Counted from the stretch's first letter, positions 12,035 through 25,139 are shown. The stretch: DNA of 64,000 bases from Ecdyonurus torrentis (GCA_949318235.1 OX439134.1:29086459-29150458), one strand, 5' to 3'. Made by a program: numbers and translations. Notes: a model not told the origin generated them from the letters alone.

Positions 12035-12395
12035 CCAAAATAGTTAACTATATAGGTGTTTTCTTGGGGCAAAATAGGTGGTAAAATAGGTGATTTTTAA
12101 GAAATAGTTGATTTAATAGTTGATTTTTATTTTATTATATTTTCATGAAAAACAACAATTTCAAAAATTTTCACCTATTTGTCAACTATTGTCAAAAAAA
12201 AAAATAATAAAAAAAAAAGGGTTTTGTTTCTTTCGATTTCTTTTTTTAACTTTTTTTCAAATTTCCTTAGAAATGTACACGTTTTCAACAAATCACGAAA
12301 CAAATGTGAAACTAGTTGACAAATAGGTGAAAATGTTGAAATAGTTGTTTTTCATGAAATAGGTGAAAATAGGTGATTTTTAGATGGGGTCAAAA
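12035..12395. mobile_element. Foldback element P with AAATAGGTG motifs
   Basis: The arms pair: TTTTCATGAAAAACAAC at 12143 and TTGTTTTTCATGAAATAGG near 12345, with CACCTATTTGTCAACTA and TAGTTGACAAATAGGTG inside. The motif AAATAGGTGA recurs in both arms. The exact outer ends are unclear. No second copy was seen, so the boundaries are inference. Confidence 0.55.
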
Positions 12396-12948
12396 GGTCA
12401 AAATTTAATAGATCGATGGAGATCTGGTTAAATAATTAAAATAGCACCCGAAACGCAAAAAGTTGAAAAAAAAATTCCGGTTCTCTAATTATATATATTA
12501 TATGTTGGATAGAACAAATCATGCTGAAAATAAGCTGTTATAAATTACTGAGTTTTTTTTTTTGTCTTTTTTTTTTGTCCGTGTATCAATTTTTGTTATT
12601 TATGATGTATCTCAAAAAAGTACGAACGAAGCAAAATTATTATTAAGATCGGCACAATTCCAAGATAAATGCAAAGTATAACACGTATAAAGTAAAACGT
12701 TATTATTGATAGAGGGTGGGAGTAATCCCCTGTGGGGTCATAACATCGATTTAGATATGACATATCGATATCTCTTACATTGTAGTGAGTTAAAGAATCG
12801 ATAGGTTTTAAGATATCGATATTGTACTGGGACCTTCACAATGTGAGATAATCTGTTTTGTATTAAATATTTTAGTAAAACATGAAATATGGATTTAGGG
12901 TATTATTGGCATCAAATACAAATAGTATGGGGTCCTTTTTTATGCTAA

Positions 12949-12993
<45 letters not shown>

Positions 12994-13945
12994 CTTGATA
13001 TATTTTAGTGCATTTGATAGGAAATATAATCTTGAACAATTGAACATTTCTAACTAAAAAGTTACTGCAATAAATATTCAATACTTTTAACCGGAGACTT
13101 CTTTTTTATTTGAGAAATTTTATTTATTAGTTTAAAACACGTAAAAGTATGACTGGTATATTATGTCATCTAAATATTTCTGGTTTAACTGCAGTAGTTT
13201 TTCTCACATGTGGCTTAAAGGATAGTCCCAAAATACTATAGAATAGGAAGCTATTAGTCCTTTGCTGTTTTCCCGTGAGTCTGTGATTGGTCCACGTCAA
13301 TAATAATATTAATAATAGTAAAAAAATAATATTAATAATCAAGGAGATTTTTAATGCATTTTATTATAAAAATAAAATAGTTATAGTTTTAAAATCATTG
13401 AATAGTATAAATAGCAATGACATATATTTTTTCATTGTTTTTTTAATTAGATTTCTTCTTAAAATTTTTAGACTGCTAAAAATAAAACCACAAAACCTTA
13501 TGAATAACAATTAAAAAATTTCAAAATGCAAACAATTCAATTCCACATATTCCCCTAAAAAATATTTACTAAAGAAAAAATTGCAAAGAAAGTTATAATA
13601 ATTTTTATAGTTGTAACAGCAGGCAATAATAAATTTATATTAAAATTCGGTCTAGAAATTTCTAGAAACCAAAAAAAGAAAAAGTTTTAGTCTATCGTAA
13701 TTTTGTTTCTTGAAGCAAATGAAAAGAGCGCAGGTTTTCTGGCTATTTGCCTATTTTTTCTACACTACATAGCCACACATTACATAAATCTAGTTGCCTG
13801 TTTGTACGATCAATATGTTTTATAACCTTGTATAGCCGCAGTATACAAACTATCAACTATACAAAGTTAATTTACAACAATAATAGGGGTCCATTTAACA
13901 CCTTTCTAATATCATCTTTTTTTATACAGTTTAACATAATATTAG
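12396..13945. other. AT-rich sequence without recognised feature
   Basis: It contains a poly(T) tract at about 12951-12991 and a cluster of ATCGAT/GATATCGAT words near 12745-12825. No second copy or coding frame was found. Confidence 0.5.
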
Positions 13946-14051
13946 TGTTGTTCGTAAATCCTGTTCTCTTGCACCAAAAAATGCGCATTCCATTTGAATA
14001 ACCAAAGTTGATCGTCATTTTAGGAGCAGAGAATAAGGTTTACGAACAGAA
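13946..14051. mobile_element. Small inverted-repeat element U, copy 1
   Basis: The left arm GTTGTTCGTAAATCCTGTTCT pairs with the right arm AGAGAATAAGGTTTACGAACAG. A partial relative lies at 62212-62300 (GTTGTCCGTAAAACCCACTCC ... CGCAATTCCATT). The similarity is moderate. Confidence 0.45.
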
Positions 14052-14089
14052 TTAGAATTTTAAGCTTTTTCTTTTTTATATTTGATCGA

Positions 14090-14301
14090 ATTACACCCTG
14101 GTCTAAACAAGATCAAAGATTTTTACATCCGGATGCACCTCTGTTTCTCAAACAATTTTCCCCAGATAAATACCAAAATTTTACAGGTGATTAATGTAAT
14201 ATAGTAAAGATAATATGTGTTAAGTTTAATTCTATAACTTGATTAGAATACGAGAAAAGGGGGTGCATCCGGTTGCAATAACATCTCTTCTTGTTTTGGC
14301 G
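14090..14301 (+). mobile_element. Family N MITE (N-1)
   Basis: About 212 bp. It has imperfect inverted ends (TTACACCCTGGTCTAAACAAGA at left, TCTTCTTGTTTTGGCG at right) and subterminal repeats TACATCCGGATGCACC / GGTGCATCCGGTTGCAA. A second copy with the same order lies at 19753-19970. Confidence 0.75.
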
Positions 14302-14560
14302 AAGCTCTAGAAATTTGTAATAATTTTTTAAGATGTATGGCAGTAAAAAAAAAATATAGTGAAAATATACTTGATATGTAATAACAATTCAGTTTACTAT
14401 AATTAATAGCAGTTACCAGTATATGAATATTTTAGAAGGATAACACATTTTCATTACTATATTAAAAGCTTTTTAATTATGCTTACTAGTAGCCTATCAT
14501 ATAGGCTGCATGGAAAAATGAGAGGGAAAATTCTAAAATCCTACCATTTAGTGAGACGAA

Positions 14561-14594
<34 letters not shown>

Positions 14595-15257
14595 TAAAAC
14601 TTATCTTCGCTAGTGCTTTATATGTTATTGATACATCATTTACAACATAACAATGTTTAATATTGCCATTAGAGTATAAAATGAAGATTTTTTACTTTAT
14701 GAGCTATACTGCTACTAGTTATTAAGTACGTTAATGAAATGGGTACAAAATATGAACTAAACGAATAACATTCAATGAAATGAAATTATAATTTTATGAA
14801 TTTGAATTTATAATGTGACGAAAACTTGTCAGAACCCACTTTACCTATGTAAAGTTCTGGTGCGCATTTTACGCTTTAGTAAACTTGATATCATGGTTAC
14901 TTCTAGAACTTTTAAACACTTTTTAAGAAAAGATCGTTAAAATTGAAGTCACTACTGACGATCAACTGAACTAAAGTTGAACAGACATTTAATTATTGTG
15001 ACAAAACAAAATAGTCCATTTTAATTACTTTCATTATAATTAATTGTTAAACAGATTTTAAATTTTGCCTCAGTTTAGGAAACTTATTTTATTATAAATA
15101 GGATTTTATATTTTTATAACATATCTCTACAAATCGTCAGTTCTTTATCTTTGACACACCCTATTGTAAATTTCCTTAATGAGATACTATACATAGTCTC
15201 AAAAAATTAAATAAAAAACGTAAAATTCATGAAATGGGACCATCATTCATACACACA
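14302..15257. other. AT-rich sequence without recognised feature
   Basis: Poly(T) at about 14562-14585. Nothing else supported. Confidence 0.5.
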
Positions 15258-15259
15258 TA

Positions 15260-15421
15260 CAGTCCGCGCCAGCAAAGGATGTGAACAATAAAAAGAACGC
15301 CTAAAAACTCTTCATTAATTTAGTTAACATTACCCCACCTTGTGACCTTGAGTGCTTGAGCGTCTATTGGCTCGTAGCTCGATTTCGATTAATCGCTAAC
15401 ATCCTTAGGTTGCGCCGACTG
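15260..15421 (+). mobile_element. Mariner-like MITE O, first of a tandem pair
   Basis: Terminal inverted repeats CAGTCCGCGCCAGCAAAGGATGT and, at the right, ACATCCTTAGG...CGACTG. TA dinucleotides flank both sides (15258-15259 and 15422-15423). CAGT termini plus a TA duplication are typical of Tc1/mariner elements. At 162 bp it is far too short to encode a transposase. Confidence 0.85.
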
Positions 15422-15423
15422 TA

Positions 15424-15574
15424 CAGTCCGCGCCAGCAAAGGATGTGATCAATAAAAAGAACGCCTAAAAACTCTTCATTTAGTTAACATTACCCCACCT
15501 CCTAGTGCTTGAGCGTCTATTGGCTCGTAGCTCGATTTCGATTAATCGCTAACATCCTTAGGTGGCACGGACTG
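15424..15574 (+). mobile_element. Mariner-like MITE O, second of a tandem pair
   Basis: Same orientation and ends as the copy just upstream, sharing a single TA at 15422-15423. It differs by small deletions after TTCATT and in the CCACCT block. The TA at 15575-15576 closes it. Confidence 0.85.
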
Positions 15575-15604
15575 TATATTATGTCCCTCAACCCTTCTGT
15601 AGCC

Positions 15605-15737
15605 TCACACACCAGAGTTAAAAAACTGTAAAGTAGGCAACTTTAGGAATTCATGACGTCATCAATTCCAGTTATACAATAGAAATTGTAGCGCAAGTTG
15701 CCTATTTTACAAGTTTTCTTCCCAGTTTGTGTATGCA
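15605..15737. mobile_element. Foldback element Y
   Basis: The left arm ACTGTAAAGTAGGCAACTTT pairs with the right arm AAGTTGCCTATTTTACAAGT, and pairing extends outward through CACACACCAG / CCAGTTTGTGTATG. TGACGTCA lies near the centre at 15654-15661. Single copy. Confidence 0.65.
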
Positions 15738-16126
15738 TAATAATCCCATCTTATAAATTATCATTGAATGAATTTTGTGTGTGTGTGTGTCCAGTTTCTC
15801 TTTAATAATTTATTTCTACTTGTGGCTTCAAGCGGATGGGGGGAGATTTTTTTTTTTTTTTTTTAGTAAATAAATAAACAGTACACCCTTTAGATTTAAA
15901 AAATGCTAGCAATACGATGTAACCATCAAACTAACCATTTAATAAACAGTAATGTTCCTTTTAACATCTTTTAATGTTATTGGCTGCCCACAGGAATCGA
16001 TTAATCGTTATTATATTACATTGTTAACATCGCTATTTTGAGGGAAAAACATCTAACTATGAAACTGTCAATGACTACCGACAGATTTAACAAAAAATTA
16101 TTGTGTCTACTGATCATGATACCCTC
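15738..16126. other. AT-rich sequence without recognised feature
   Basis: A short (GT)n at about 15777-15791 and poly(T) at about 15847-15864. Otherwise unremarkable. Confidence 0.5.
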
Positions 16127-16541
16127 TTAACGCGGGAAATTAGCTACTATAGGATTTCACTAAAAAGTTGTAAAGAAAGATAAATATGAACTTTGCACAG
16201 TGATACATTAGAATAAAGTAGAGATAGATAGTAGGTAGATAGATAGTAAGTAGATAGTAGATATATTGAAAATAGGATAAAGTATCTTCAAAAATGTAAA
16301 AAAAAAAATTGGGAGGGAAGGGGAGGTCACCATGCTAGATTATAAGTTATTTTTTAAGTTTTAGTCCCATAAGGGGCATTGTGAATTTTAATAATTATTT
16401 TCTAACTTATCTGATGGTCACGGGTTCTAAATATTTTATAATAGGTAGCTGTTACTATTAACTTGTAAATTATTATAAAGTTTGAAAGTTTTCTTTTTAG
16501 ATTTTGAGATACGAGCCATCTATAACATGAAACCCCTTGAA
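16127..16541 (-). mobile_element. Repeat family M, copy 2 (inverted)
   Basis: Reverse-complement relative of 9202-9549, running from CGGGAAATTAGCTACTA to GATACGAGCC. It is longer than its partner because of a small TAGA/TAGG expansion at about 16222-16263. Confidence 0.7.
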
Positions 16542-16550
16542 AATATGCAT

Positions 16551-16753
<203 letters not shown>

Positions 16754-16998
16754 GTGTAAAAACGAATGCTTTCCGAAAACGTTCATGTTTGTGTGAGTTA
16801 ATTTTAACATAGCTATGTATAATTTTAAAGACTAGTGAATTGAGTTTTTAATATGTACATTTAGTGACGTAATTTTTAATTTTTGTTAAAATTCAATATA
16901 AACTATCAGCGAGTGTAAAGCCCAGGGTCTTCAAGTGGAAGGTAAGACCAAAATTTTTTCCTCATTCATCATGTCACCTCGCTCGAAATTCAATTTTT

Positions 16999-17676
<678 letters not shown>

Positions 17677-18019
17677 TTAAAGCCATAGACCACATAAAAC
17701 AACATGTGCTTTTGAATGAATAAACACAAAATGGAATCTTCAAAACTGATGACAATTTATATCATAATGTTAATGTAACCCCAAGAGAGAGCGTGGAAAA
17801 ACTGTACAGTATGCAATTTGCGTAAAAAATCATGTTTATGACGTCAGAAACATGCAAAAATTAGTAAGAAAATGTTGTGCAGGTTGCATAAATCGAATTT
17901 TCTGATCCCTGCTACGGGGCTACTGTTGGGTTTTGAGACAAACTAATGTTATTTAAGTAAATCCCATCAAGTGTTTTGTGATTTAAATGCTTATGCTTTT
18001 CTCTGGTCTATTTCTTTAA
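17677..18019 (-). mobile_element. Family A MITE (A-3)
   Basis: Full-length inverted copy from TTAAAGCCATAGACCACAT to GGTCTATTTCTTTAA, with TTAA at both ends and one TGACGTCA near 17838. Confidence 0.9.
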
Positions 18020-18110
18020 TGTCAAACTTTACATTTATAGTTTTCACTTTCTTTTGTTGTAATATTATTTTAAGGAGAGGTCACAGAGAGGTCAGATACT
18101 TATCATTTTA

Positions 18111-18408
18111 TAGAGTGTATGCGAATGACGTCATATTTAATGCGCTTGGAAGCCATACTGGAGTAATGAATAACATTGCTTAACAAACGTCATTTTTGGC
18201 TTTTTTCTTTGGAACATCATTTAATAATTGGTTACTGTTATTTTTCTTACATACTTGAGATATTAATTCAACCTATTTACAGCATCAATGCTCTCAAAAA
18301 TATTGCATATTATTTTTAAGCTGGCAAAATGAGTTATTTTCTAATGCGTCCATATGTTATTGAGTGATCCAACATCACGTCGACTTTATCAAGAATGCAT
18401 ACACCCTA
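18111..18408 (+). mobile_element. Family E MITE (E-1)
   Basis: About 298 bp from TAGAGTGTATGCGAATGACG to GAATGCATACACCCTA, bordered by TA. Family landmarks are TGACGTCAT, TTGCTTAACAAACG, ACTTGAGATATTAATTCAACC, GCATCAATGCTCTCAAAAATATTG and the end GTCGACTTTA. TA borders suggest a Tc1/mariner-like origin. Confidence 0.85.
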
Positions 18409-19118
18409 TTGTTATCTGAGCAAACACAAGGTGTACTTGTTTGAAGAATATTTGTACTTATACATTACTATGGGACAAGTACTTGACCTACACTACAAGT
18501 GTAAGCTATGTACTTGCAAGGTACCTACATAAAAGTACATTTTATCAAGTTCATCTCTGGTATAATGGTGATTGAAAATTTTTTTTGCACATTTTCAACA
18601 CAGAAGCACTTTTCTAACACAAAAAAAGCACGCGACAATTATGCACGGTGGGAGGACACTGAGTGTTCAATTACCGCTAATTTGTAATGTCATTTCAAAA
18701 TTTATCAAAGATGCGGAAGGTAAAAAAGAATTAAAAGTAAAAAAAATGGTATTTATTTAAATAATACAATTTGTTTGTTTTTTCTAAATATATTAACATA
18801 ATTATATTCTTGTGGTTTAAAAAAATTGAAATGTGCTGATCTTGTTTAATAATTATTGTAAATTTTTTATGCTTACTAACATTTTTATATGTTCATTAAG
18901 CACCCACCGATAAGACATCATTGTCTTGGAAGAACTATTTATTTTTGTTAATAATAATAATAAAAATAATAAATGACTCAGAGTGACATAAAAACATGGA
19001 TTATACATTACAAAATTGATAAAATGCACTGAACATTAATTAACATATTTTTAAAAAAATTATGTTTCCTGGGATCAAACAGCATAACGTATAATATTGT
19101 GTCCACTATCACTATCAA
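18409..19118. other. AT-rich sequence with a possible SINE tail
   Basis: At 18905-18932, CCGATAAGACATCATTGTCTTG resembles the SINE body end CCGATAAGACAATGTCTTG at about 7540-7560. An (AAT)n tract follows, as in a SINE tail. The match is too short to be sure. The rest has no recognised feature. Confidence 0.35.
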
Positions 19119-19196
19119 TTTTAAATAATAAATTAAACACATACCATTAAGTAAAAGGTAGCCATGCGGTAACAACATTAATATTTTATAATTTAG
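19119..19196 (+). repeat. Direct repeat, copy 1
   Basis: The segment with CCATTAAGTAAAAGGTAGCC and ATGCGGTAACAACATTAATA is almost identical to 21786-21863, in the same orientation 2.67 kb away. No inverted ends were seen, so its nature is unknown. Confidence 0.85.
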
Positions 19197-19752
19197 AGTT
19201 GGTTACAATTGAAATAGGATCACAAATTTATTGAAAATCATACTAAGCCTTATGGCCTACAGTAGTTACAAATTCCTGAATTTCAGAATCTGCATGATTA
19301 CACCCCATGAATATCCAGATATATCTATATTATAGATATAATCTAGATATTTAGGCTTCTTTTTGTTCAATATGGATCATACTGTAAAAGCAAAAAAAAT
19401 AAAAAAACAGTTGACAATTAATTTTGCTTAGATGATCACCATTACTAACTCCTCTTCTCAAACATTTATTTTAAAATAAACATCAAAGCTTCACACAAAA
19501 AAAAGTAATTAAAAAGTTAAAAAATGGCATAATTGCTCATGCAAAAACTTAATTTAATATCTGAGTATTATTGGTTATGTATAATAAAAAAAAATCATTT
19601 TCATAACTCCCTCGAGTTAGATAATTTTTTTAAATTCACGCTACGATCTATAAAGGCAATTGAAATATAATTAAAATGAAACAATAACAATTTAGCTTAT
19701 ACTGCACTAATTTAAACTTTTTTTTTTTTTTTTTTTCATTTCTAGAAAACAG

Positions 19753-19970
19753 CTTTACCTTGGTCAAAATAAGATCATAGATTTTTACAACCAGATTTAC
19801 AACCTCTTTTTCTGAAACAATTTTTACAGATAAACACCAAAATTTTACAGGTGATCAATGTAATATTGAAGTTAATACGTGAAAAATTTTATTTCTATAA
19901 CTTGATTAAAATAAGAGAAAAGGGGGTTCATCCAGTTGTAACATCCTCTCTTCTTATTTCGGTAATGGTG
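19753..19970 (+). mobile_element. Family N MITE (N-2)
   Basis: Parallels 14090-14301 block by block: AAGATCATAGATTTTTACA, ACACCAAAATTTTACAGGTG, TATAACTTGATTAAAATAAG, AGAAAAGGGGGT. The right end, read inward, is TTACACCATTACCGAAATAAG. Confidence 0.75.
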
Positions 19971-20323
19971 TAATTAATATTATTGTTATAAAGTAAACAC
20001 GACTATGGTAATATTTTTTACCGTTTAAACTCAATACATAATTTTCTTATAAAAATAATATTGTAAATTTAGCGCAACTTTTTTGAATGGTAAAATATTT
20101 ATATGACTCGTAACTAGTTGTTTATGTTTCATTTTATTTTTACAACAAAAATTAAAAATTAAGCATAAAATTCAAAAATGTATATTATATAAAAATAGAA
20201 ATAACTTTTGACTCTCTTTATGAAATTAAATCATGATTGCAAACACAAGACAGAGACAAAAAGAAATTTTTTAATAAAAAATAAACAATTATCATTTTAC
20301 TGGATACTTAAAGGGTAGATAAA

Positions 20324-20346
20324 CTCTCTCTCTCTCTCTCTCTCTC
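20324..20346. repeat. Short (CT)n microsatellite
   Basis: About 11 CT units. Confidence 0.9.
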
Positions 20347-20584
20347 TTTCTCCCGCAGTCAGTTATAATTAGAAGTTTTAATGAAAGAACAATAGAACAA
20401 ACCAAATGTAAGATTCTTTTTGTCAAAAGAAATCAGTTACTGTTATGATTTTTTTTTTCATCTAAAGTATAAAAATATATTTTTATAAAAAAAAAAGGGT
20501 CTTTTTGTTTTAAAACCCGTATCATTTTATTTTTAACATTTCTTTTGTGCATTTATATCCAGGAAATATTTATTTAAGCGGGTT

Positions 20585-20587
<3 letters not shown>

Positions 20588-20678
<91 letters not shown>
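20588..20678. repeat. (GA)n microsatellite
   Basis: A perfect array of about 45 units. Confidence 0.97.
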
Positions 20679-20681
<3 letters not shown>

Positions 20682-20792
20682 ATGGTAATGATGTTACAAG
20701 ATATTGTGAGTGGGTAGTAAATTAAATTGTATTATAAAACCACAAAGAGAAAAGTAAATTGAAACAGTTTTAACTTTTTTGTCTCTGTTGGA

Positions 20793-20995
20793 CCAAAATA
20801 ATTACTAAATAATTATGCTATCTCATTTTCAACACAATTTGTTCCATACAACATAATTTATGCTATACGTCATAATAACCATGTTACATATAGCATAAAT
20901 ATTAGTTTGTGCAGCATAATTATTTATGCTATTCTATTTTATCATCAGTTATGCTATATATTTCTAAATTATAGAACATAACTAATTATCTAATT
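20793..20995 (+). mobile_element. Family H MITE (H-2)
   Basis: Carries AATAATTATGCTATCTCATTTTCA, AACATAATTTATGCTATACG, ATAACCATGTTACATATAGC and ATAGCATAAATATTAG in family order. The terminal repeats are decayed. Confidence 0.7.
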
Positions 20996-21298
20996 TATAG
21001 TATAAACTATACAGTAGGGCCCTGTTTACTAATTGTTCATTTAAAAATGAACTTTTGCATTATTGTACTAGCAATCAGTAACAATTTAATTTAAAAATTC
21101 ATGTGATCTCCTTAATTATGTCAATGAAATATCTTCTTCCATTAAAATGTTTTTCATTGTTGTTGGTTTAGAATTACATTAGTCTTGTTAAAATTTTCCA
21201 CCACTTAAATATTTGTATTATTCTTTTGAGAGAACGGATGCGGAATGTTTGTTGTATTTTGCTTAGACTATAATGAAGTATCTTACATTTTAATCCCA

Positions 21299-21612
<314 letters not shown>

Positions 21613-21785
21613 ATAAAGTTAATATAACAAAATATCATCTCTTTATTATTTTTTTAGTATTATTATTATTTTTTTATCTCATTATACTATTTATTTTTAA
21701 AACTCCTCATACATTTTTAAGGATTAATAAAAAAAGAACAGAAGTCTAATTTTGCTATTAAAATATACAAGAAAGAATGAACAAA

Positions 21786-21863
21786 TTTAAATAATAAATA
21801 AAAACACATGCCATTAAGTAAAAGGTAGCCATGCGGTAACAACATTAATATTTTATAATTTCC
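21786..21863 (+). repeat. Direct repeat, copy 2
   Basis: Near-identical partner of 19119-19196. Confidence 0.85.
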
Positions 21864-22400
21864 AGTAAATTTAAAATGAGACTTCATAATTTTATGATGG
21901 CCATTCTTATATATAATATTTATATATATTTTTTAAGTTTATATTTTTTTATTATTATTATTTCATTGTTATTTTGTGCTCCGTTGGATTATACTTTATT
22001 TAATTATAATAAAACTTCTCTTTATGAATATTATACGTTTTTTTTTTTTTTTTTTTTTTTTTTTTTGAAACTTTTTCAAAGAATATTTTTCCCTTTAATA
22101 TCATGAGTGCTGAAAAACATTGCTATATTTTACAATGGATTATTTACACTTTTTATAGTGTTACTAGAATTACTTTATTCTTTGTTTACTTCAAAGAAAC
22201 TGTGTTTGTTTGTGTTTTTAATGGATTACATATCATATGAGTTATCTATTTTAATATTTGAATTAAAGTTTGTAGTTACTAAGCTCGAATATTTAAAATT
22301 CAACAAATTTCTCTTATTTATAATGCATAAAGAACTTCTATATACATACAATAGTTTAAAAAATTGAAATAACATATAATAGAATTCTTACAGTATTAAT
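21864..22400. other. AT-rich sequence without recognised feature
   Basis: Poly(T) at about 22041-22066. Open frames here are Phe/Leu/Ile-rich, as expected from base composition. Confidence 0.5.
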
Positions 22401-22787
22401 TTAAAGCCCTTGTCAACTTACTTTTTTATCATTTAGAATACTAGACTGATAATTACCATACCTTAATATCCATGAATTAGACACCATCACGTTCATTTTG
22501 TATTTATTTTCCTTTTTACAGTTATATCACGTATCTGACGTCACGATGACCCGCCGCCAATCACAGTCACCGCTCTGGTCACGTGATAAATTTAAGCCTC
22601 TACCTCAAGTTCTTTACCCCTATCACGGCCCCATTGGTACATTGTGACGTCAGATACGTGATATAACCGCAAAAAGGAAAATAAATACAAAATCAACGTG
22701 ATGGTGTCTAATTCATGGATATTAAGGTATGGTAATTATCAGTCTAGTATTCTAAATGATAAAAAAGTAAGTTGACAAGGGCTTTAA
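22401..22787. mobile_element. Family B foldback MITE (B-1)
   Basis: A 387-bp near-perfect long inverted repeat flanked by TTAA. The ends are TTAAAGCCCTTGTCAACTTA and its inverse, and pairing continues through CCATGAATTAGACACCATCA and TATCACGTATCTGACGTCAC. TGACGTCA occurs once in each arm (near 22549 and 22646). The single-stranded centre is GC-rich and has CCAAT and CACGTG boxes (CCAATCACAGTCACC ... GGTCACGTGAT). Copies at 28504 and 56461 are nearly the same, which suggests recent activity. Confidence 0.92.
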
Positions 22788-22827
22788 AGTATCAATAATT
22801 TTCTTGCTACAAATGAACTACAAAATA

Positions 22828-22828
<1 letters not shown>

Positions 22829-22870
<42 letters not shown>
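22829..22870. repeat. (AT)n microsatellite
   Basis: About 21 TA units. Confidence 0.95.
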
Positions 22871-22874
<4 letters not shown>

Positions 22875-23222
22875 TTTTGCTTATTTTTATGTATGTTTAT
22901 TTGTAATTATCAGGTTCTCCCTATACTGTGGTAATGATGACTAAAGATCTTTAACAAATCCTTAATGATCTTTAATGATGACATGTTTTGCTCTGTAAAA
23001 GTCACGGAACGTAATAAAATATTTAACCTTTTAAGTGTCCCCCTTTTTAGATGATATTTGAAAGTAAATAATAAAAACTACCAACTTTTTCAGGACTTTT
23101 AATAAAAACAGGTATAAAAAAATTAACAGAAGGTATTATGAGAGTAAATTTTGCTACTTGATCCTACAATACTGTTTGCATTTGGAATTGTCTATGATAA
23201 AGCACAGCATTCGGGAGGGGAA

Positions 23223-23705
23223 TGATTGACAGCCTTCCTAGAGTTACCACAGTTTCTCTAGGGTGTAATGGCAAATGCTGGACTGTATATTTAGACTTTG
23301 ACAGGCCTTTGTGTGCGATTTCCATTGTATAGACTGTATGCATTCATGATAAAGTTGACACCATGTTGGATCACTCAATAACATGGGTTGGTATAGGAAA
23401 ATTGACCCATGTTGCCAGTTTAAAAATACTAGGAAATTATTTTGAAAGCATTTGTGCTGTTAATAGGTTGAATTAGTATCTCAAATATGTGAGAAAAATA
23501 ATAACACAAAATTAACTGATAAAAAATAAAAAAATAAAAGTTTTTCCTATGCTGAGTAATGTCATTCATTGATCCATTATGGCGTTAAAGTGCATCCAGT
23601 ATGACGTCATGTGGATTTGTCAATACGTGGAAAAGACTACATGACTTGACGGTAGTATGGTAAAGGTGTAGCACGAGATCGTAATATGTCAATGTGGCAA
23701 TAAAT
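23223..23705 (+). mobile_element. SINE copy split by a family E MITE (G-3)
   Basis: The left part (23223-23328) matches the SINE body: GATTGACAGCC, AGTTTCTCTAGG, TAATGGCAAATGCTGGACTG, CCTTTGTGTGCGATTTCCATT. The right part, after the MITE (about 23640-23705), matches the SINE 3' end: CTTGACGGTAG, GTGTAGCAC, AATATG, GGCAA. The tRNA head is missing. The SINE therefore predates the MITE insertion. Confidence 0.7.
23329..23622 (-). mobile_element. Family E MITE nested in a SINE (E-2)
   Basis: Runs from TATAGACTGTATGCATTCATG through GATCACTCAATAACATGG, TTGCCAGTTTAAAAATACT and TTTTTCCTATGCTGAGTAATG to a TGACGTCA (near 23602) and GTGGATTTG. Same family as 18111-18408, opposite orientation. Confidence 0.8.
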
Positions 23706-24113
23706 TAGTGCACATGCAATCTCCATTAAAAAGTTTCTTATTTGTTTTGCGTTGTCCTTGACTTATTAAAATCATACTCCGTCTCTGATTTAAATTTCCG
23801 TGCAACGGACTTTATTGCACAATGTAAATATTGCTCCGTGTGAATATACCATAATAATAATTATTAATGTTGTTATTATATTCTAACATTACTTTTGAAA
23901 CGTTATTTAATGTCTATTGCGACTTATATTATTATATAACGTATACAATATGATGGCTTTGAAGTTGAGAAGTTATTCTAGTAATGCAAAACACATATGT
24001 TGAAATAAATTATTTAAACTTGCTGTTTACAAGGCAAACAGTTGAATACGCCTTTACTGAGTTGCTCTTTGCCTAGGAGTATCTATGTATAACGTAATGT
24101 CCTAATTCTTACT

Positions 24114-24475
24114 GCACGGACAAAAATGAATGTACCTATTAATTATGATATCTCATTTTTTACTCAATTTGATCTTTACAGCATAATCTTTCCACATACA
24201 AGATATGTACACCAACTTGTTACAATGTTAAGCTCAGCACAGTTGTGATTCGTCAATTTGGATCACGTGACATTCAATTCAGGTGCTGATTGGCTTAGAC
24301 GCTCATTTTGAAGTGCTATATACTTAGTAATTATGTTGAAAGCATAAATAATTCTGTAGATCATAATTTTTTATGTTGTTCTAATACAGTATTGCATCAT
24401 TATAATATAAAATGGCTATAATTGCATAAATACAGCATAAATTATATAATGTATACTTTCCATGTAGATCATCTA
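24114..24475 (+). mobile_element. Family H MITE with internal extra sequence (H-3)
   Basis: The ends fit family H (CACGGACAAAAATGAATG at left, TACTTTCCATGTA at right), with the TATCTCATTTTTTACTCAATTTG and ATACAGCATAAATTA blocks. The middle (about 24225-24330) carries extra, less AT-rich sequence containing TCACGTGA and GATTGGC. This may be another small insertion whose ends I cannot place. Confidence 0.6.
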
Positions 24476-24814
24476 AGTCATTACCAAAGTAAAGCAAAGT
24501 TCAGCGTGATCAATACGTGGATGGGTGACCGAGCTGTTAAATATTTTAGCCCTTCGCATTATGATATAAAATTTTACTGAATTTCCTCAAGGCAAATACT
24601 ATTCATTCAATGCAGTTATATATGATATAACATTCATAAATGTTTGTACCGCAAGGCAAAATAGTGAACTTTTAACAGATAGTTACAGCACAGCTACAGC
24701 CATTTATCATTGCGAGTACTTGCATTGAAATGACAAAATATGCTCCAAACTGATACGATTTGGAGCCTAAAATTATCGTAGTAAGTCAAAAAATAGCACA
24801 TGAAGATAGATTCC

Positions 24815-24818
<4 letters not shown>

Positions 24819-24878
<60 letters not shown>
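24819..24878. repeat. (AT)n microsatellite
   Basis: About 30 TA units. Confidence 0.96.
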
Positions 24879-24883
<5 letters not shown>

Positions 24884-25050
24884 TAAAGTTATTTCGATAT
24901 TGATATCATGCTATGGTATTTTCCATTACGAGACAAAAACACACAACATTCCTGACTGCAGTTTTTAAACAAGATTTTTTTTTTTATCTCTTTTTCTTTC
25001 TTTACGAAGTAAAATTCCAATATGCGGGTTAAAACGTGGGAGAATTCTGC

Positions 25051-25139
25051 TCTTGATAGCTACACAGAGGAAGGGTTGTGACGTCATACTTGACATTTTA
25101 ATTTCCACTTTAGAGTCAATAACATCCGCCTGTGTAGTA
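25051..25139. repeat. Small inverted repeat with central TGACGTCA
   Basis: GCTACACAGAGGAAGG at left pairs imperfectly with ATCCGCCTGTGTAGTA at right. TGACGTCA lies at about 25079. Single copy, possibly a decayed MITE. Confidence 0.4.

Noticed and set aside
22401..22787. A structured non-coding RNA gene such as a microRNA precursor from the perfect hairpin
   Set aside because: The hairpin is 387 bp, TTAA-flanked and repeated at two other sites. A foldback MITE explains it, although MITE hairpins can give rise to small RNAs.
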